Shown: positions 16,432 through 24,669 of the stretch, piece by piece | How the letters are laid out: every line of letters starts with the position of its first letter | Position numbering within the stretch: the stretch's first letter is position 1 | Assembly (NCBI GenBank): GCA_030433125.1 | Contig: JAUIKZ010000008.1 | Span: 1-24,828 of the forward strand | Direction of reading: 5' to 3' | Source of the DNA: Alphaproteobacteria bacterium | Lineage (GTDB): Bacteria; Pseudomonadota; Alphaproteobacteria; UBA6184 | Length of the DNA stretch: 24,828 bases | Translations under genes and position numbers: made by a program | The notes under the pieces: model-generated | The model's database searches: none | The model's input: only the letters and a program-made list of their open reading frames with translations | What the model was told of the DNA's origin: nothing

Positions 16432-16580
16432 AGCTCCCCTAAGATTGCGGATAAGTGTGCCGCCGGTGAAAAAGGCACGAACACATGAAGCGCTGACTTA
16501 ATTTTATTGCCTCACGCTCTAAAATCTGTAATGTGATAAAAAATAACGTATATACCTACAATTTAGAAATGGAGATCAAT

Positions 16581-17573
16581 ATGAAAAAAATAATCCTAAC
16601 AGGCGACCGCCCCTCTGGCAAACTACACCTGGGCCATTACGTGGGCTCTTTGGCCAACCGCGTTAAGCTGCAAGACGAGTATGAGCAATATGTAATGATT
16701 GCGGATGTGCAGGCGCTCACGGATAACTTTGAGAATCCTCTCAAAATCACGGAGAGTGTATTTGAGGTGGCGTGTGATTATATTGCCGTAGGGCTAGACC
16801 CCGCCAAAACCACCATGTTTATTCAATCGCAAGTGCCGGCATTAACGGAGTTGACCACATATTATATGAATTTGGTAACGCTAGGGCGACTTGAGCGCAA
16901 CCCCACTGTAAAGCTGGAGATTAAACAAAAAGGCTATGATGATTCTATTCCGGCGGGTTTTTTCTGTTACCCGGTAAGTCAGGCCGCCGACATCACAGCC
17001 TTCCAAGCGGAGCTTGTGCCTGTAGGGGATGACCAGCTTCCCATGTTAGAGCAAACAAACGAAATTGTGCGCCGCTTTAACCGCATCTATAACACGGATT
17101 GCTTGAAGGAATGTAAGCCATACCTTAGCCATGCCTCACGCCTGGTGGGTATTGATGGCAAAGCTAAGGCCTCTAAGTCTTTAAACAACGCTATTTATCT
17201 CTCCGACTCGCCAGAGGAGGTGCGCCAAAAGGTGTTTAGCATGTTCACCGACCCCGACCACCTCAAAGTCAGTGACCCCGGCAAGGTGGAGGGCAACGTG
17301 GTCTTTGCTTACCTCGATGCTTTTCATGAAAATAAAGAAGAAGTGGCCGAGCTTAAAGCCCATTATCAGCGTGGAGGCTTAGGCGATGTGACCATTAAAA
17401 AACTGTTGAACGAAACGCTCCAGACCATGCTTGCACCCATCCGCGAACGCCGCGCCGCCTTAAATAAAGAAAAAATTCTTGAAATGCTGAGAGACGGCAC
17501 TGCCAAAGCCGCTAAAAGAGCAAATCAAACACTCACCCAGGTGCGAGAAGCCTTAGGCGTAAAATATTTTTGA
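16581..17573 (+). CDS. trpS: Tryptophanyl-tRNA synthetase
   Basis: This class I synthetase charges tRNA-Trp. The 330-residue protein has a HIGH-type motif GKLHLGHYVG (13-22) and a KMSKS-type motif KASKS (196-200). The open frame begins at 16533, but the ATG at 16581 is right: GGAG lies 6 nt upstream and the protein then starts MKKIILTGDRPSGKLHLG, the family's usual beginning. The TGDRPSGKLHLGHYVGS wording belongs to the TrpS subtype I associate with Firmicutes and some other bacteria, not the SGVQPTGxLHLGNYLG type usual in Alphaproteobacteria. Lateral acquisition of this subtype is therefore possible. The gene stands alone, with hairpins in the spacer behind it. Confidence 0.95.
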   Translation: MKKIILTGDRPSGKLHLGHYVGSLANRVKLQDEYEQYVMIADVQALTDNFENPLKITESVFEVACDYIAVGLDPAKTTMFIQSQVPALTELTTYYMNLVTLGRLERNPTVKLEIKQKGYDDSIPAGFFCYPVSQAADITAFQAELVPVGDDQLPMLEQTNEIVRRFNRIYNTDCLKECKPYLSHASRLVGIDGKAKASKSLNNAIYLSDSPEEVRQKVFSMFTDPDHLKVSDPGKVEGNVVFAYLDAFHENKEEVAELKAHYQRGGLGDVTIKKLLNETLQTMLAPIRERRAALNKEKILEMLRDGTAKAAKRANQTLTQVREALGVKYF

Positions 17574-17623
17574 TGAAGAGTTCTGTCTGATACCGCCCCA
17601 TTTGCGCCAAATAGTAGTGTGAA

Positions 17624-17638
17624 AAGGGGAAACCCCTT
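17624..17638 (+). terminator. Hairpin downstream of trpS
   Basis: AAGGGG (17624-17629) and CCCCTT (17633-17638) make a 6-bp stem with a 3-nt loop about 50 nt past the trpS stop. A second stem, GATAGCGC/GTGCTATC (17649-17656/17667-17674, one G-U pair), is followed 14 nt later by seven T (17689-17695). One or both may end the trpS transcript. Confidence 0.35.
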
Positions 17639-17735
17639 GCTGACGCCAGATAGCGCTTATAATCAAGTGCTATCGCGAGGGCTCAAAATTTTTTTGCAAG
17701 GGCCTTGAACATGCCGGCTTAACTGTAGCAATAAG

Positions 17736-18341
17736 TTAATGCAAATATTGTTTTAGGGTGTCTGCCGTCACAAACCCCTCCACTTCAGCCCCATTAACAT
17801 AAAAGGTTGGGGTAGAATTTAAATCCGCTTTTTCTATAAGCTCGGTCACGTATGGACCTAACTTTTTCATCTCCTCGGGAGAAAATATATTAGCACTAAC
17901 ATTTTTCGCGCCATGTTTAAGAGCCATATCTATCAACCGCGAGTCAAGCTCTTTTTCATCCCAGAAAACTATAAAGGTTAGGACAGAATCCACAAAGTCT
18001 TGCTGTTTGCTTTGCGGAACATAATCCAGCAGCTTTAATACTTTTATTGTATTGCCTCCTATGGGATAGGGAATGGTAACCCAATTTACTTTCCCTGTAT
18101 CGATAAACTTCTTTTTAAGAACGGGAAAGTCAACGGTATGAAACCCTATACAGCCTCCACATTCAAAGGAAGACAACTCAACCACATTGACCTTAGCTGC
18201 TGGGTTTTTTGTATAGTTAATGGCTTTGAATTGGTGCTTCATGTTTTGCAACTTAGGGGGAAGCGCATTGAAAGAAGTGACAGCGGCTTCTGCAGCAGAA
18301 AAGCAAAACCCTAAACTCAAGAAAAATAGAAACGTCTTCAT
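17736..18341 (-). CDS. Periplasmic DsbA-like thiol-disulfide protein
   Basis: The 201-residue protein starts with a cleavable signal peptide (MKTFLFFLSLGFCFSAAEA), so it acts in the periplasm. The thioredoxin-fold active site is FECGGC with Cys61 and Cys64, and the cis-proline loop is STPTF with Pro178. The insertion between these two is mostly helical, as in DsbA. Related alphaproteobacterial proteins form or isomerise disulfides in exported proteins. CGGC differs from the classical DsbA CPHC, so whether it oxidises or isomerises cannot be read from sequence. It is divergent from sdhE across 54 bp. On its strand TATAAT lies only 6 nt before the ATG, which would give a leaderless or nearly leaderless mRNA if that box is used. 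Confidence 0.8.
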   Translation of the reverse strand: MKTFLFFLSLGFCFSAAEAAVTSFNALPPKLQNMKHQFKAINYTKNPAAKVNVVELSSFECGGCIGFHTVDFPVLKKKFIDTGKVNWVTIPYPIGGNTIKVLKLLDYVPQSKQQDFVDSVLTFIVFWDEKELDSRLIDMALKHGAKNVSANIFSPEEMKKLGPYVTELIEKADLNSTPTFYVNGAEVEGFVTADTLKQYLH

Positions 18342-18395
18342 AAACCTATTATATTTACGTTATCATACAGAAAATATAGTTAATAAAAAGTTAAA

Positions 18396-18665
18396 ATGAC
18401 ACCCAACACACTAAAACGCCTCATATACCAATGCACCTATCGAGGGATGAAAGAGTTAGACCTCCTGCTGGGGTCCTACTTAAAAACCAATGGTGCTGAA
18501 CTTTCCCTATCGGAAATAAACCTTCTTAAAGAATTTCTCGAAGAGCCAGAACAAGTAATCTTAGCCAATTTACTTGGCCGTAAAGAAACAATTAATAAAT
18601 ACAGCGTACTAATAAGCAAAATAAGAAGTCAGTATGCGGATCAAAAAGCTCTTAAGGATATTTAG
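18396..18665 (+). CDS. sdhE: SdhE-type flavinylation factor
   Basis: SdhE (YgfY, Sdh5 family) assists covalent attachment of FAD to the SdhA subunit of succinate dehydrogenase. The 89-residue protein carries the defining RGMKELD motif at 16-22, where Arg16-Gly17 and Glu20 are the conserved functional residues. Further blocks are LSLSEINLLKEFLEEPEQVIL and a closing helix, giving the family's all-helical five-helix size. It lacks its more familiar alphaproteobacterial neighbours. Its 3' end overlaps the start of the lipoprotein gene at 18634 by 32 bp in another frame, so the two are probably co-transcribed although no functional link is apparent. Confidence 0.88.
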   Translation: MTPNTLKRLIYQCTYRGMKELDLLLGSYLKTNGAELSLSEINLLKEFLEEPEQVILANLLGRKETINKYSVLISKIRSQYADQKALKDI

Positions 18666-20388
18666 CGTAACGTGTATTTCATTCCTAACTGTTGGCTGCG
18701 GCGGTGGTGGCAGCGGCGCCACAGGTTCAGGCAGCGGAGGCCAGCCTCAAAGACCTACCACTGACAGCAATTATTCGGAATTAACGTCTTCGATAAAGGA
18801 AAAATACAACTTAAAAACAGCAGAAGTTATGGCCATCACAGCTGGGAACTATAGACAACTGCTAAACAACACAGTTGCAACGAACACAGAAAACGGCGCG
18901 AGTGTACAAAACTTCGCCGATAAATCACGAGACTACCCCTTTTTTCATATCTCATCTGGAGACACATATACATTTGATTTTAATTCTATGGGATATCATT
19001 TATCCTTAAACTTAGAAGATAACAGTTCACGAAATATATCCATACTCGAAGGCTACACATTTAATTATGATTTGCTTAGCCTCTGTGACGGGGCGACCTT
19101 AACAAACAACGGTACCTTCCATGTAGCACACACGCACATCGAAGAGGGCGCAAGCCTAACGGCCAACGGCGCAATTGTTTTTAAAGAGCGCAACACTATC
19201 AGCAAAAATGATCTAGAGTTCCCCGGAGGCATGGAAGTTAAGCGCAACCGCCCTCATGAACGTGGCAACCCACCTCGCTATCGCGAATATTATCGGAACA
19301 AGATGCAAGTCGATGGCTCTCTTGATCTTAAAAGTGATCCACTCATTTTCCATGCGAAGCAAATGCTAGAAGTTGCAGGTAACATTACGGGGGAGATCAA
19401 TATAAAAGGAGGAAACTTAGCCGTCGACCCGCCATATTATGCTGATCACAATACCCACATTGAAAACCTCATTACAAGCATGGGAGATGATGGTGAAATT
19501 CCATACGTATACTTAGCTCTGAATATGCCCCACCCTGAAAGGCCTGTGCTAACAGCCAACAACGTTGATTTGCATGGCAGCACTAAACTTTATGTAAATA
19601 TCGAGATATATGAACCCCACCACAGCTTCAAAGATTACACACTCATCCAAGCGAATACCCTGAACATACCTCAAAATGTTATTAATAATATGACGCTACC
19701 GCAAGGTAGCGATGAGGCCAGCAGGGCGCGCGTGGACAATAATAAGTTAATGCTGAATTTTAAACTGGCTGTTCCCCCAGGGGGCATTGCTCAAGTACCC
19801 TTTAGCATGAATCATTCAGACATCGTGATTGGCATTGAGCATCTCCCTCCTTCCCTACAGTCACTGTTGGCGTCCGCTATAGAGAAACAGCACGCAATAA
19901 ATACCGCACAAAACGCAGTTGGCCCCGATTTTGTACACCTTCGTTTTAACAGCACCCAATTGAGCGGAGCCCAACTACGTCATGAAGGTGTGCCGTATGA
20001 TGTGCTTACATTGAATCATCAGCAACCTCTCTTCAAAGGCCTGAGTGTCCAGGCGGGCTATAGCTTCATAAAAAACAAGAGCCGTCCGGATAATTCTTAT
20101 AACCTTTCATGGCTAGGCGTGGGCTTTGAGCAACACATACAAGCTTATGGAGGCAATCACAAAGTGGGGGTTAAGGCACGACAACTGTTTGGGAGTGCTA
20201 AGATGCTACAAGAAAGTGGGCTGATTATAAATGGGCACATCCCTCAAAAAAAATACTCCTTTAGCACAACTGTTATGCAAGCAAGCTATACGTTTGAAAC
20301 TAAGAGGACTCACCTATCCTTTAACGTTGGGTTTATGCCCCAGCTAAAAAGAGGTCATGCCAATATAAGCTTGTCACTTGCGTTTTGA
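18634..20388 (+). CDS. Lipoprotein with autotransporter-like passenger and short C-terminal barrel
   Basis: I do not recognise this 584-residue protein as a named family. It begins with a lipoprotein signal ending LTVGC (Cys22), followed by a glycine-rich linker (GGGGSGATGSGSGG). The middle, about 130-390, is asparagine- and glycine-rich with short beta repeats (LTNNGTFHVAH, LDLKSDPLIFHA, DYTLIQANTL), as in the beta-helical passengers of autotransporters. The last ~170 residues alternate hydrophobic and polar residues and end NISLSLAF, a C-terminal phenylalanine beta-signal for BAM-dependent outer-membrane insertion. That is shorter than the ~270-residue classical autotransporter barrel, so it may form fewer strands or oligomerise. 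The start overlaps sdhE by 32 bp. It is convergent with a similarly built gene, which suggests a surface lipoprotein pair. Confidence 0.6.
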   Translation: MRIKKLLRIFSVTCISFLTVGCGGGGSGATGSGSGGQPQRPTTDSNYSELTSSIKEKYNLKTAEVMAITAGNYRQLLNNTVATNTENGASVQNFADKSRDYPFFHISSGDTYTFDFNSMGYHLSLNLEDNSSRNISILEGYTFNYDLLSLCDGATLTNNGTFHVAHTHIEEGASLTANGAIVFKERNTISKNDLEFPGGMEVKRNRPHERGNPPRYREYYRNKMQVDGSLDLKSDPLIFHAKQMLEVAGNITGEINIKGGNLAVDPPYYADHNTHIENLITSMGDDGEIPYVYLALNMPHPERPVLTANNVDLHGSTKLYVNIEIYEPHHSFKDYTLIQANTLNIPQNVINNMTLPQGSDEASRARVDNNKLMLNFKLAVPPGGIAQVPFSMNHSDIVIGIEHLPPSLQSLLASAIEKQHAINTAQNAVGPDFVHLRFNSTQLSGAQLRHEGVPYDVLTLNHQQPLFKGLSVQAGYSFIKNKSRPDNSYNLSWLGVGFEQHIQAYGGNHKVGVKARQLFGSAKMLQESGLIINGHIPQKKYSFSTTVMQASYTFETKRTHLSFNVGFMPQLKRGHANISLSLAF

Positions 20389-20421
20389 TAAGCCGTTTTG
20401 ATGGTGAGTTGAAATAAGTAA

Positions 20422-20450
20422 AAGGAGGGCTCTCACCCTCCTTCTTTTTT
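20422..20450. terminator. Strong bidirectional terminator between the two barrel lipoproteins
   Basis: AAGGAGGG (20422-20429) and CCCTCCTT (20436-20443) form a perfect 8-bp stem with a 6-nt loop, followed on the plus strand by CTTTTTT. On the minus strand the stem is followed by TTACTT. It serves both convergent genes, lying 33 nt after one stop and about 10 nt after the other. Confidence 0.85.
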
Positions 20451-20453
20451 ATA

Positions 20454-22991
20454 TTAGAACGCCAATTTTAGGTTAACGTTCAAGCGACTAGACCAGTCTT
20501 TTGTATGGGTGGCGCTCACATTCGCACCCCACGAAACAGCCTTATACTTGTATGAAAGGCCTGATTTGATGTTAAACACATCCGTCACAGTCACTTGTTC
20601 CTCAATGCTCTCACCCATTAAGGTCCCTTTTACCGCACCTGTTGAATAGAGGTTTTTGTAATAACTTGTGCCAGCGTGGAACCTGAAGTGTCCTGCCTTT
20701 TTCTGCCACTTGGCACCAACCATAAGGCCATGCGTTGTGAACGAGCTATCAATGTTCGTGTCTAGGGTAGAGCTGTTACCGATACGGTTTTTACCATCAA
20801 GACGCACGTGTTGCGACACCACAAAACCATAAGGAGAGAAGCTGCCAAACTGGGCCGCTAACCCAACGCCTGCCGAAAAGGCATTCGCATTAAGGTTTAG
20901 GTGGTTTACTTTTTCAGCCTTTGTTTTAGAGGTTTTTCCAAAGTGGCCAAACGCAAGGCCTTTCACTTTCCCACTGCCAAACGCTGTAGCAAGGCTGTAG
21001 CTATTAAGTTGATTATCCTTAAAGCTTGCTGTTGTAATGGCATTAAAATTTGCACTGCCATAATTAACACGGGTGGTTGTTATGGCGTTTTTCTGTGTGG
21101 TTACAACATTAAAGCCTTTTGCCATGCGTAACGGTGTTAGGTTACCTTCGAGCGCTTTTGTAAGCGACGCATTCACCAACCGGTTAATATCGGGTGCAAT
21201 GTTGAAAGATGCCATGTTGCGAGGCGCGGCAGCAACACGGCGTGCAGCAAGAGCTCTAGCGCCTGGAGCTGCCCCTACCCCAATCACACCGGGAGGGGTT
21301 GCGGGGGCATGAGCCGTTCTATTTTTTAAGGTGGCCACCAAACGGTTTTGCTGTTTTGCAAGGGTAACTGTGTATTCACCAATAATTCGCTCGCCGATTT
21401 CATTTTTAAAAGCACCCACATAATTGTCTGCTTGAATGAGTTTGTGCGTTTGCCCTGCACCAGACGCATCAATGCCCTTTTCTACGAGCACGAATAGATC
21501 GTGGTCACGCCCCGCGTTAAATGTTTCGGACACGTTGAGATAACCATCGGTTAGTGCCTCGCCGCCCTCACGCAGAACAAACACCATGGTGCCGTTATTT
21601 GTAAAGTCACCATTTACCCTGGTGGTTGAAAGTGTAGGCGCGCTGGTGTAACACGAGTGAGAAAAGCCAAAGCGTGGTGTTTTCGTGTCGGCATTCACTA
21701 AAAGTTTAATGTGCGCATTTGAAGGCACGTAAGCTATCTCCTCAGGGCTCTTATCAAAAACAGGATTAAGAGGGTCAATGAATATGCTTCCGCCTGCAGT
21801 TACATTACCATTAATGGTGGCACCGCTTGAATAGGCTGTTGTTCCTGCTGAGAGGACTAGGTTGCCATTGTAAGTTGCGCCTACTATTTCTACTGTACTA
21901 TCTCTCCTGGTAGAATACCGCTGTTCAGGGTTGAAAGTGCCTTCTGCAGCAAAGCATTGACCAAAACTAGAAGTATAGGCTTCTCTTAGCTGATCTTTTG
22001 TAATAGAAAAATCTGGGCCAGTGATATCTTCAAAAAAGTGTGGAGGCGTTCTTTCTGTTGTTGGTGTTAAACGCAAGTCGCCGCCACTAGAAACCTTAAG
22101 CGTATTACCATTTAATAAACTAAAAGCATTTACGGTAAGGTTTTTGTGAAGATCAAGGGTGTACCCGGCAGGCGTTTTGTCTGTTACCGGAAGCATGCGT
22201 AAATAACCGGCTTGTTGCTCCGCTTCAAGGCGCAAGGTGTTGGCATTCTTATAAGGCCGTAGCTCAAGAGTATCAATGCCAGCCACTGGTTTAGTCCAGC
22301 GCAAGTTTATATCTTCAATTAGCACAAGGGAAGGCGTTGATTCCAAGTCCTCTTGGCTTATATCTATAATTATTTTTGAGTTGTTCGTAAAGGTGCCATC
22401 CTTAAAGTCTTGTTCTCTGATGGCCTGGTAAGCCAAATTTATACGGAATTGTTCATAAACCGTCCGCGTTTCAGGGGTAGAGGCAGCCGATTCCGCTTCA
22501 TTTTTAAAGGCCGTAATGGCACCCGGTAATTTACTTACTGCTTTCGTGAGCGCACTATACTGCTCACTTCCCTCCGTAATATTTTGCTTCTCAGCAATTT
22601 TCTGCACCAAGTTTGCATCCTGTTTAAAGGTTTCGTAATCTTTTTGAGTGCCTGCTGGTGCTTTAATGTAATCTAAGAAAATGGGGAATTTTAGGGCATC
22701 AGTCTTTGTAAAGCCACGCGCGGTTTCTTGGTAGGCTGACCCTTCCAAATCATACCATGCCTCACCAAAACCATGCCCTTTGATTTCATGCAGAATAGTA
22801 TCATCCGCCCTCAACAACCTAGCTCCCGTATGGGCCCCAATCATTAAGCCATAGGAGTTTGTATTGGCGCCTGATATGCTTTCTGCCGTTGGAGAGTTAA
22901 GGGCTGCACCCCCGCCGGAACCACCACCACAAGCGGATAACCCTAACGAAAGACCGGCTAATAGTATTTTTTTGAAGTTATGCCTTTTCAT
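20454..22991 (-). CDS. Lipoprotein with autotransporter-like passenger and C-terminal beta-barrel
   Basis: This 845-residue protein is of no named family I can identify but has the same plan as its convergent neighbour. A signal with a textbook lipobox LSAC (Cys21) is followed by a glycine linker (GGGSGGG), then a helical, charged region at about 90-190, then a beta-rich passenger at ~200-560 (VNGDFTNNGTMVFVL, HKLIQADNYVGAF). A proline/alanine-rich hinge lies around 575-600. The final ~260 residues form a barrel-like region of alternating strands ending LNVNLKLAF. The barrel length and the passenger's closing repeats match classical autotransporters. Lipidated autotransporters such as NalP and AusI are known and also carry glycine-rich stretches after the cysteine, but no protease domain is visible here. 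AAGGGA before the ATG supports the start. Confidence 0.7.
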   Translation of the reverse strand: MKRHNFKKILLAGLSLGLSACGGGSGGGAALNSPTAESISGANTNSYGLMIGAHTGARLLRADDTILHEIKGHGFGEAWYDLEGSAYQETARGFTKTDALKFPIFLDYIKAPAGTQKDYETFKQDANLVQKIAEKQNITEGSEQYSALTKAVSKLPGAITAFKNEAESAASTPETRTVYEQFRINLAYQAIREQDFKDGTFTNNSKIIIDISQEDLESTPSLVLIEDINLRWTKPVAGIDTLELRPYKNANTLRLEAEQQAGYLRMLPVTDKTPAGYTLDLHKNLTVNAFSLLNGNTLKVSSGGDLRLTPTTERTPPHFFEDITGPDFSITKDQLREAYTSSFGQCFAAEGTFNPEQRYSTRRDSTVEIVGATYNGNLVLSAGTTAYSSGATINGNVTAGGSIFIDPLNPVFDKSPEEIAYVPSNAHIKLLVNADTKTPRFGFSHSCYTSAPTLSTTRVNGDFTNNGTMVFVLREGGEALTDGYLNVSETFNAGRDHDLFVLVEKGIDASGAGQTHKLIQADNYVGAFKNEIGERIIGEYTVTLAKQQNRLVATLKNRTAHAPATPPGVIGVGAAPGARALAARRVAAAPRNMASFNIAPDINRLVNASLTKALEGNLTPLRMAKGFNVVTTQKNAITTTRVNYGSANFNAITTASFKDNQLNSYSLATAFGSGKVKGLAFGHFGKTSKTKAEKVNHLNLNANAFSAGVGLAAQFGSFSPYGFVVSQHVRLDGKNRIGNSSTLDTNIDSSFTTHGLMVGAKWQKKAGHFRFHAGTSYYKNLYSTGAVKGTLMGESIEEQVTVTDVFNIKSGLSYKYKAVSWGANVSATHTKDWSSRLNVNLKLAF

Positions 22992-23059
22992 GTTTTCCCT
23001 TTATGTATTTTAAATATAAATATGTTATAGTTCAGTAAACAACCAAAAGCAAGAGATCA

Positions 23060-24235
23060 ATGAACAAATTTGCACTGTTTGACACCCTTGTGACAGGAGC
23101 TGGCCCCGTAGGTTTAACAGCAGCTTTGGCCCTCTCAGAACGCACCGAAAGAAAAATTGCCGTTATAGACAATGTAAAGATTTTATCGCCACAACCTTAT
23201 GATCAAGCGTGGGCCCTTTCAAGAAGCGTCATCCAAAACCTTGCCGACTTAAATATTGATGTAACGCCTTATAGTGCAGAAATCAATGAGATCATCGCTG
23301 ATACGAAAAGCCATCACAAACCAGCATTATCTTTTTTAGATAAGAATTCCGGGCGAAATGTGATCAGCTCATTGCTGAAAAAAGACCTATGGCAGCAGGT
23401 GTCTAACCGTTCAAATATTCATATAATCAATGATAAGATTTTAGGCGTTGAGCAAAACCTCAATGGTAATGGTAATAGCACTGTCACGTTGCGCGGAGCG
23501 AAAAATTCATATGGTGGCCGTTTAGTAGTAGGTGCCGATGGTAAAAAGTCAGGGGTTCGAAAAGGCTTAGGCATTGGCATTCACACGCACCATTATAACC
23601 AAACCGCCGTGACTGCCATAGTAAAACACACGAATCCCCATCGACAGCGAGCCGTAGAGTTTTTTATGCCCGCAGGGCCATTGGCGATGATTCCCTATCC
23701 GGGTGATAGAGGGGAGGGGAATTACTCAACTCTTGTGTGGTCTGTGAACAATGATTCTGCCGACGCATTTTTGGCGCAAAGCATTGCGGCACAAGAATCC
23801 CTTTTAACACGTTTACTGGAAGATATTTATGGCGCATGCACTTACGCAAGCGCTCCTCCCTTAAGCTTCCCCCTCCAAAAGCAAAAAGCGACTGAAAGCA
23901 CCGGACAGGGCTGGGTCCTCATTGGTGATGCCTCCCAATCCATTCACCCCGTGGCGGGGCAAGGTCTTAATGTAGGTTTGCGTGATGCGTTTCAGCTAGC
24001 AAGCTATGTAGCCCAATCTGAACAACTGGGGCTTAAGTTTGAAGAAGCGGTGAATTTAAAAAGCTACGAAGCCTCTCGTCAAACAGACAGAACATCACTG
24101 GCTAGCAGCACCGATTTTCTTGTGCGGTTGCATCAAGTGAAAAGCAATACCACCCGAAGGCTATCGCGTTTTGGCATGGGGCTTGTAGATAAAAACATAG
24201 CTGGTATAAAAAATCTTGTAACCAAATTTGTGTGA
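23060..24235 (+). CDS. UbiH/UbiF/Coq6-family FAD monooxygenase
   Basis: The 391-residue protein is a class A flavoprotein hydroxylase of the ubiquinone-biosynthesis group, which hydroxylates the quinone ring precursor at the membrane. All three cofactor motifs are intact: GAGPVG at 13-18, the GADG pair Asp160-Gly161 (VVGADGKKSGVR), and the GD motif Gly289-Asp290 followed by HPVAGQGLNVGLRDA. This contrasts with the degenerate relative at 10463-11893. Which ring position it hydroxylates (UbiH, UbiF, UbiI or the alphaproteobacterial UbiL/UbiM types) cannot be settled by eye, so no symbol is given. It is divergent from the large lipoprotein gene and stands alone. A 6-bp hairpin (24239-24244/24253-24258) follows just past the stop. 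Confidence 0.88.
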   Translation: MNKFALFDTLVTGAGPVGLTAALALSERTERKIAVIDNVKILSPQPYDQAWALSRSVIQNLADLNIDVTPYSAEINEIIADTKSHHKPALSFLDKNSGRNVISSLLKKDLWQQVSNRSNIHIINDKILGVEQNLNGNGNSTVTLRGAKNSYGGRLVVGADGKKSGVRKGLGIGIHTHHYNQTAVTAIVKHTNPHRQRAVEFFMPAGPLAMIPYPGDRGEGNYSTLVWSVNNDSADAFLAQSIAAQESLLTRLLEDIYGACTYASAPPLSFPLQKQKATESTGQGWVLIGDASQSIHPVAGQGLNVGLRDAFQLASYVAQSEQLGLKFEEAVNLKSYEASRQTDRTSLASSTDFLVRLHQVKSNTTRRLSRFGMGLVDKNIAGIKNLVTKFV

Positions 24236-24238
24236 GGC

Positions 24239-24258
24239 GGGCTTGAAGGCCGAAGCCC
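24239..24258 (+). terminator. Hairpin after the ubiH-like gene
   Basis: GGGCTT (24239-24244) and AAGCCC (24253-24258) form a 6-bp stem with an 8-nt loop, 3 nt beyond the stop. A run of nine C (24262-24270) follows rather than T, so termination here is only possible. Confidence 0.3.
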
Positions 24259-24421
24259 ACGCCCCCCCCCAGAGCCTCCATATGAAAACTATTCTTGACA
24301 CCTTAGAGGATGACACCCCCGCCTGCGTGTTCCATACCGGATGATTGTGTGATAGATGGAATGGGGTGCTATTAGATATACAGTATATAGAAAGGCATTA
24401 TAGGCATGAAAGTATTCTTAC

Positions 24422-24560
24422 ATAAATTAGCGCGGGCCGGCAGGCCATGCGCATCCACGGCCAAATGCAGCTTTGTGTTAAGCCCCCAGCCCTAAACACT
24501 AATCACTTTTCTTTTGGCGGTTTTTTAGCACCCTAAGGTTTTCCGTGCGTAGGCCCCCTC
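24422..24560 (-). pseudogene. Decayed IS5-type transposase fragment
   Basis: Read on the minus strand in one frame, this stretch gives ARKTLGC-stop-KTAKRKVISV-stop-GWGLNTKLHLAVDAHGLPAR. The last part resembles the IS5-family DDE transposase block (family form G-L/F-T-T-K-I-H, then V-D-A-x-G-x-P-x-R). Two in-frame stops and the loss of recognisable sequence on both sides show a dead remnant. No terminal inverted repeats could be identified. The 24236-24669 spacer otherwise holds the C9 run and AT-rich sequence. Confidence 0.55.
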
Positions 24561-24617
24561 CGTTCTATCCCATTTGTAATCCGTCTACCCCCCCGTTTTT
24601 CATTGCCTTGGCTCTAT

Positions 24618-24646
24618 TTGATTTTTGTTAACTGTTCGGTTATACG
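24618..24646 (+). promoter_or_regulatory. Candidate promoter for the last gene
   Basis: TTGATT (24618-24623) and TATACG (24641-24646) are separated by exactly 17 nt and lie 23 nt before the ATG at 24670. Both boxes are partial matches to the sigma70 consensus. Confidence 0.35.
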
Positions 24647-24669
24647 ATTAGATTAATAAAGAACAGCCA

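Noticed and set aside
18348..18353. Leaderless mRNA for the DsbA-like gene based on TATAAT 6 nt before its ATG
   Set aside because: The -35 region is unconvincing and the stretch is AT-rich, so the hexamer may be chance; noted under the gene only.
24282..24344. 20-codon open frame after the C9 tract (MKTILDTLEDDTPACVFHTG)
   Set aside because: It is very short, has no family signal and only a weak ribosome-binding site; the poly-C run makes a slippage-regulated gene tempting, but nothing longer opens in any register I could see.
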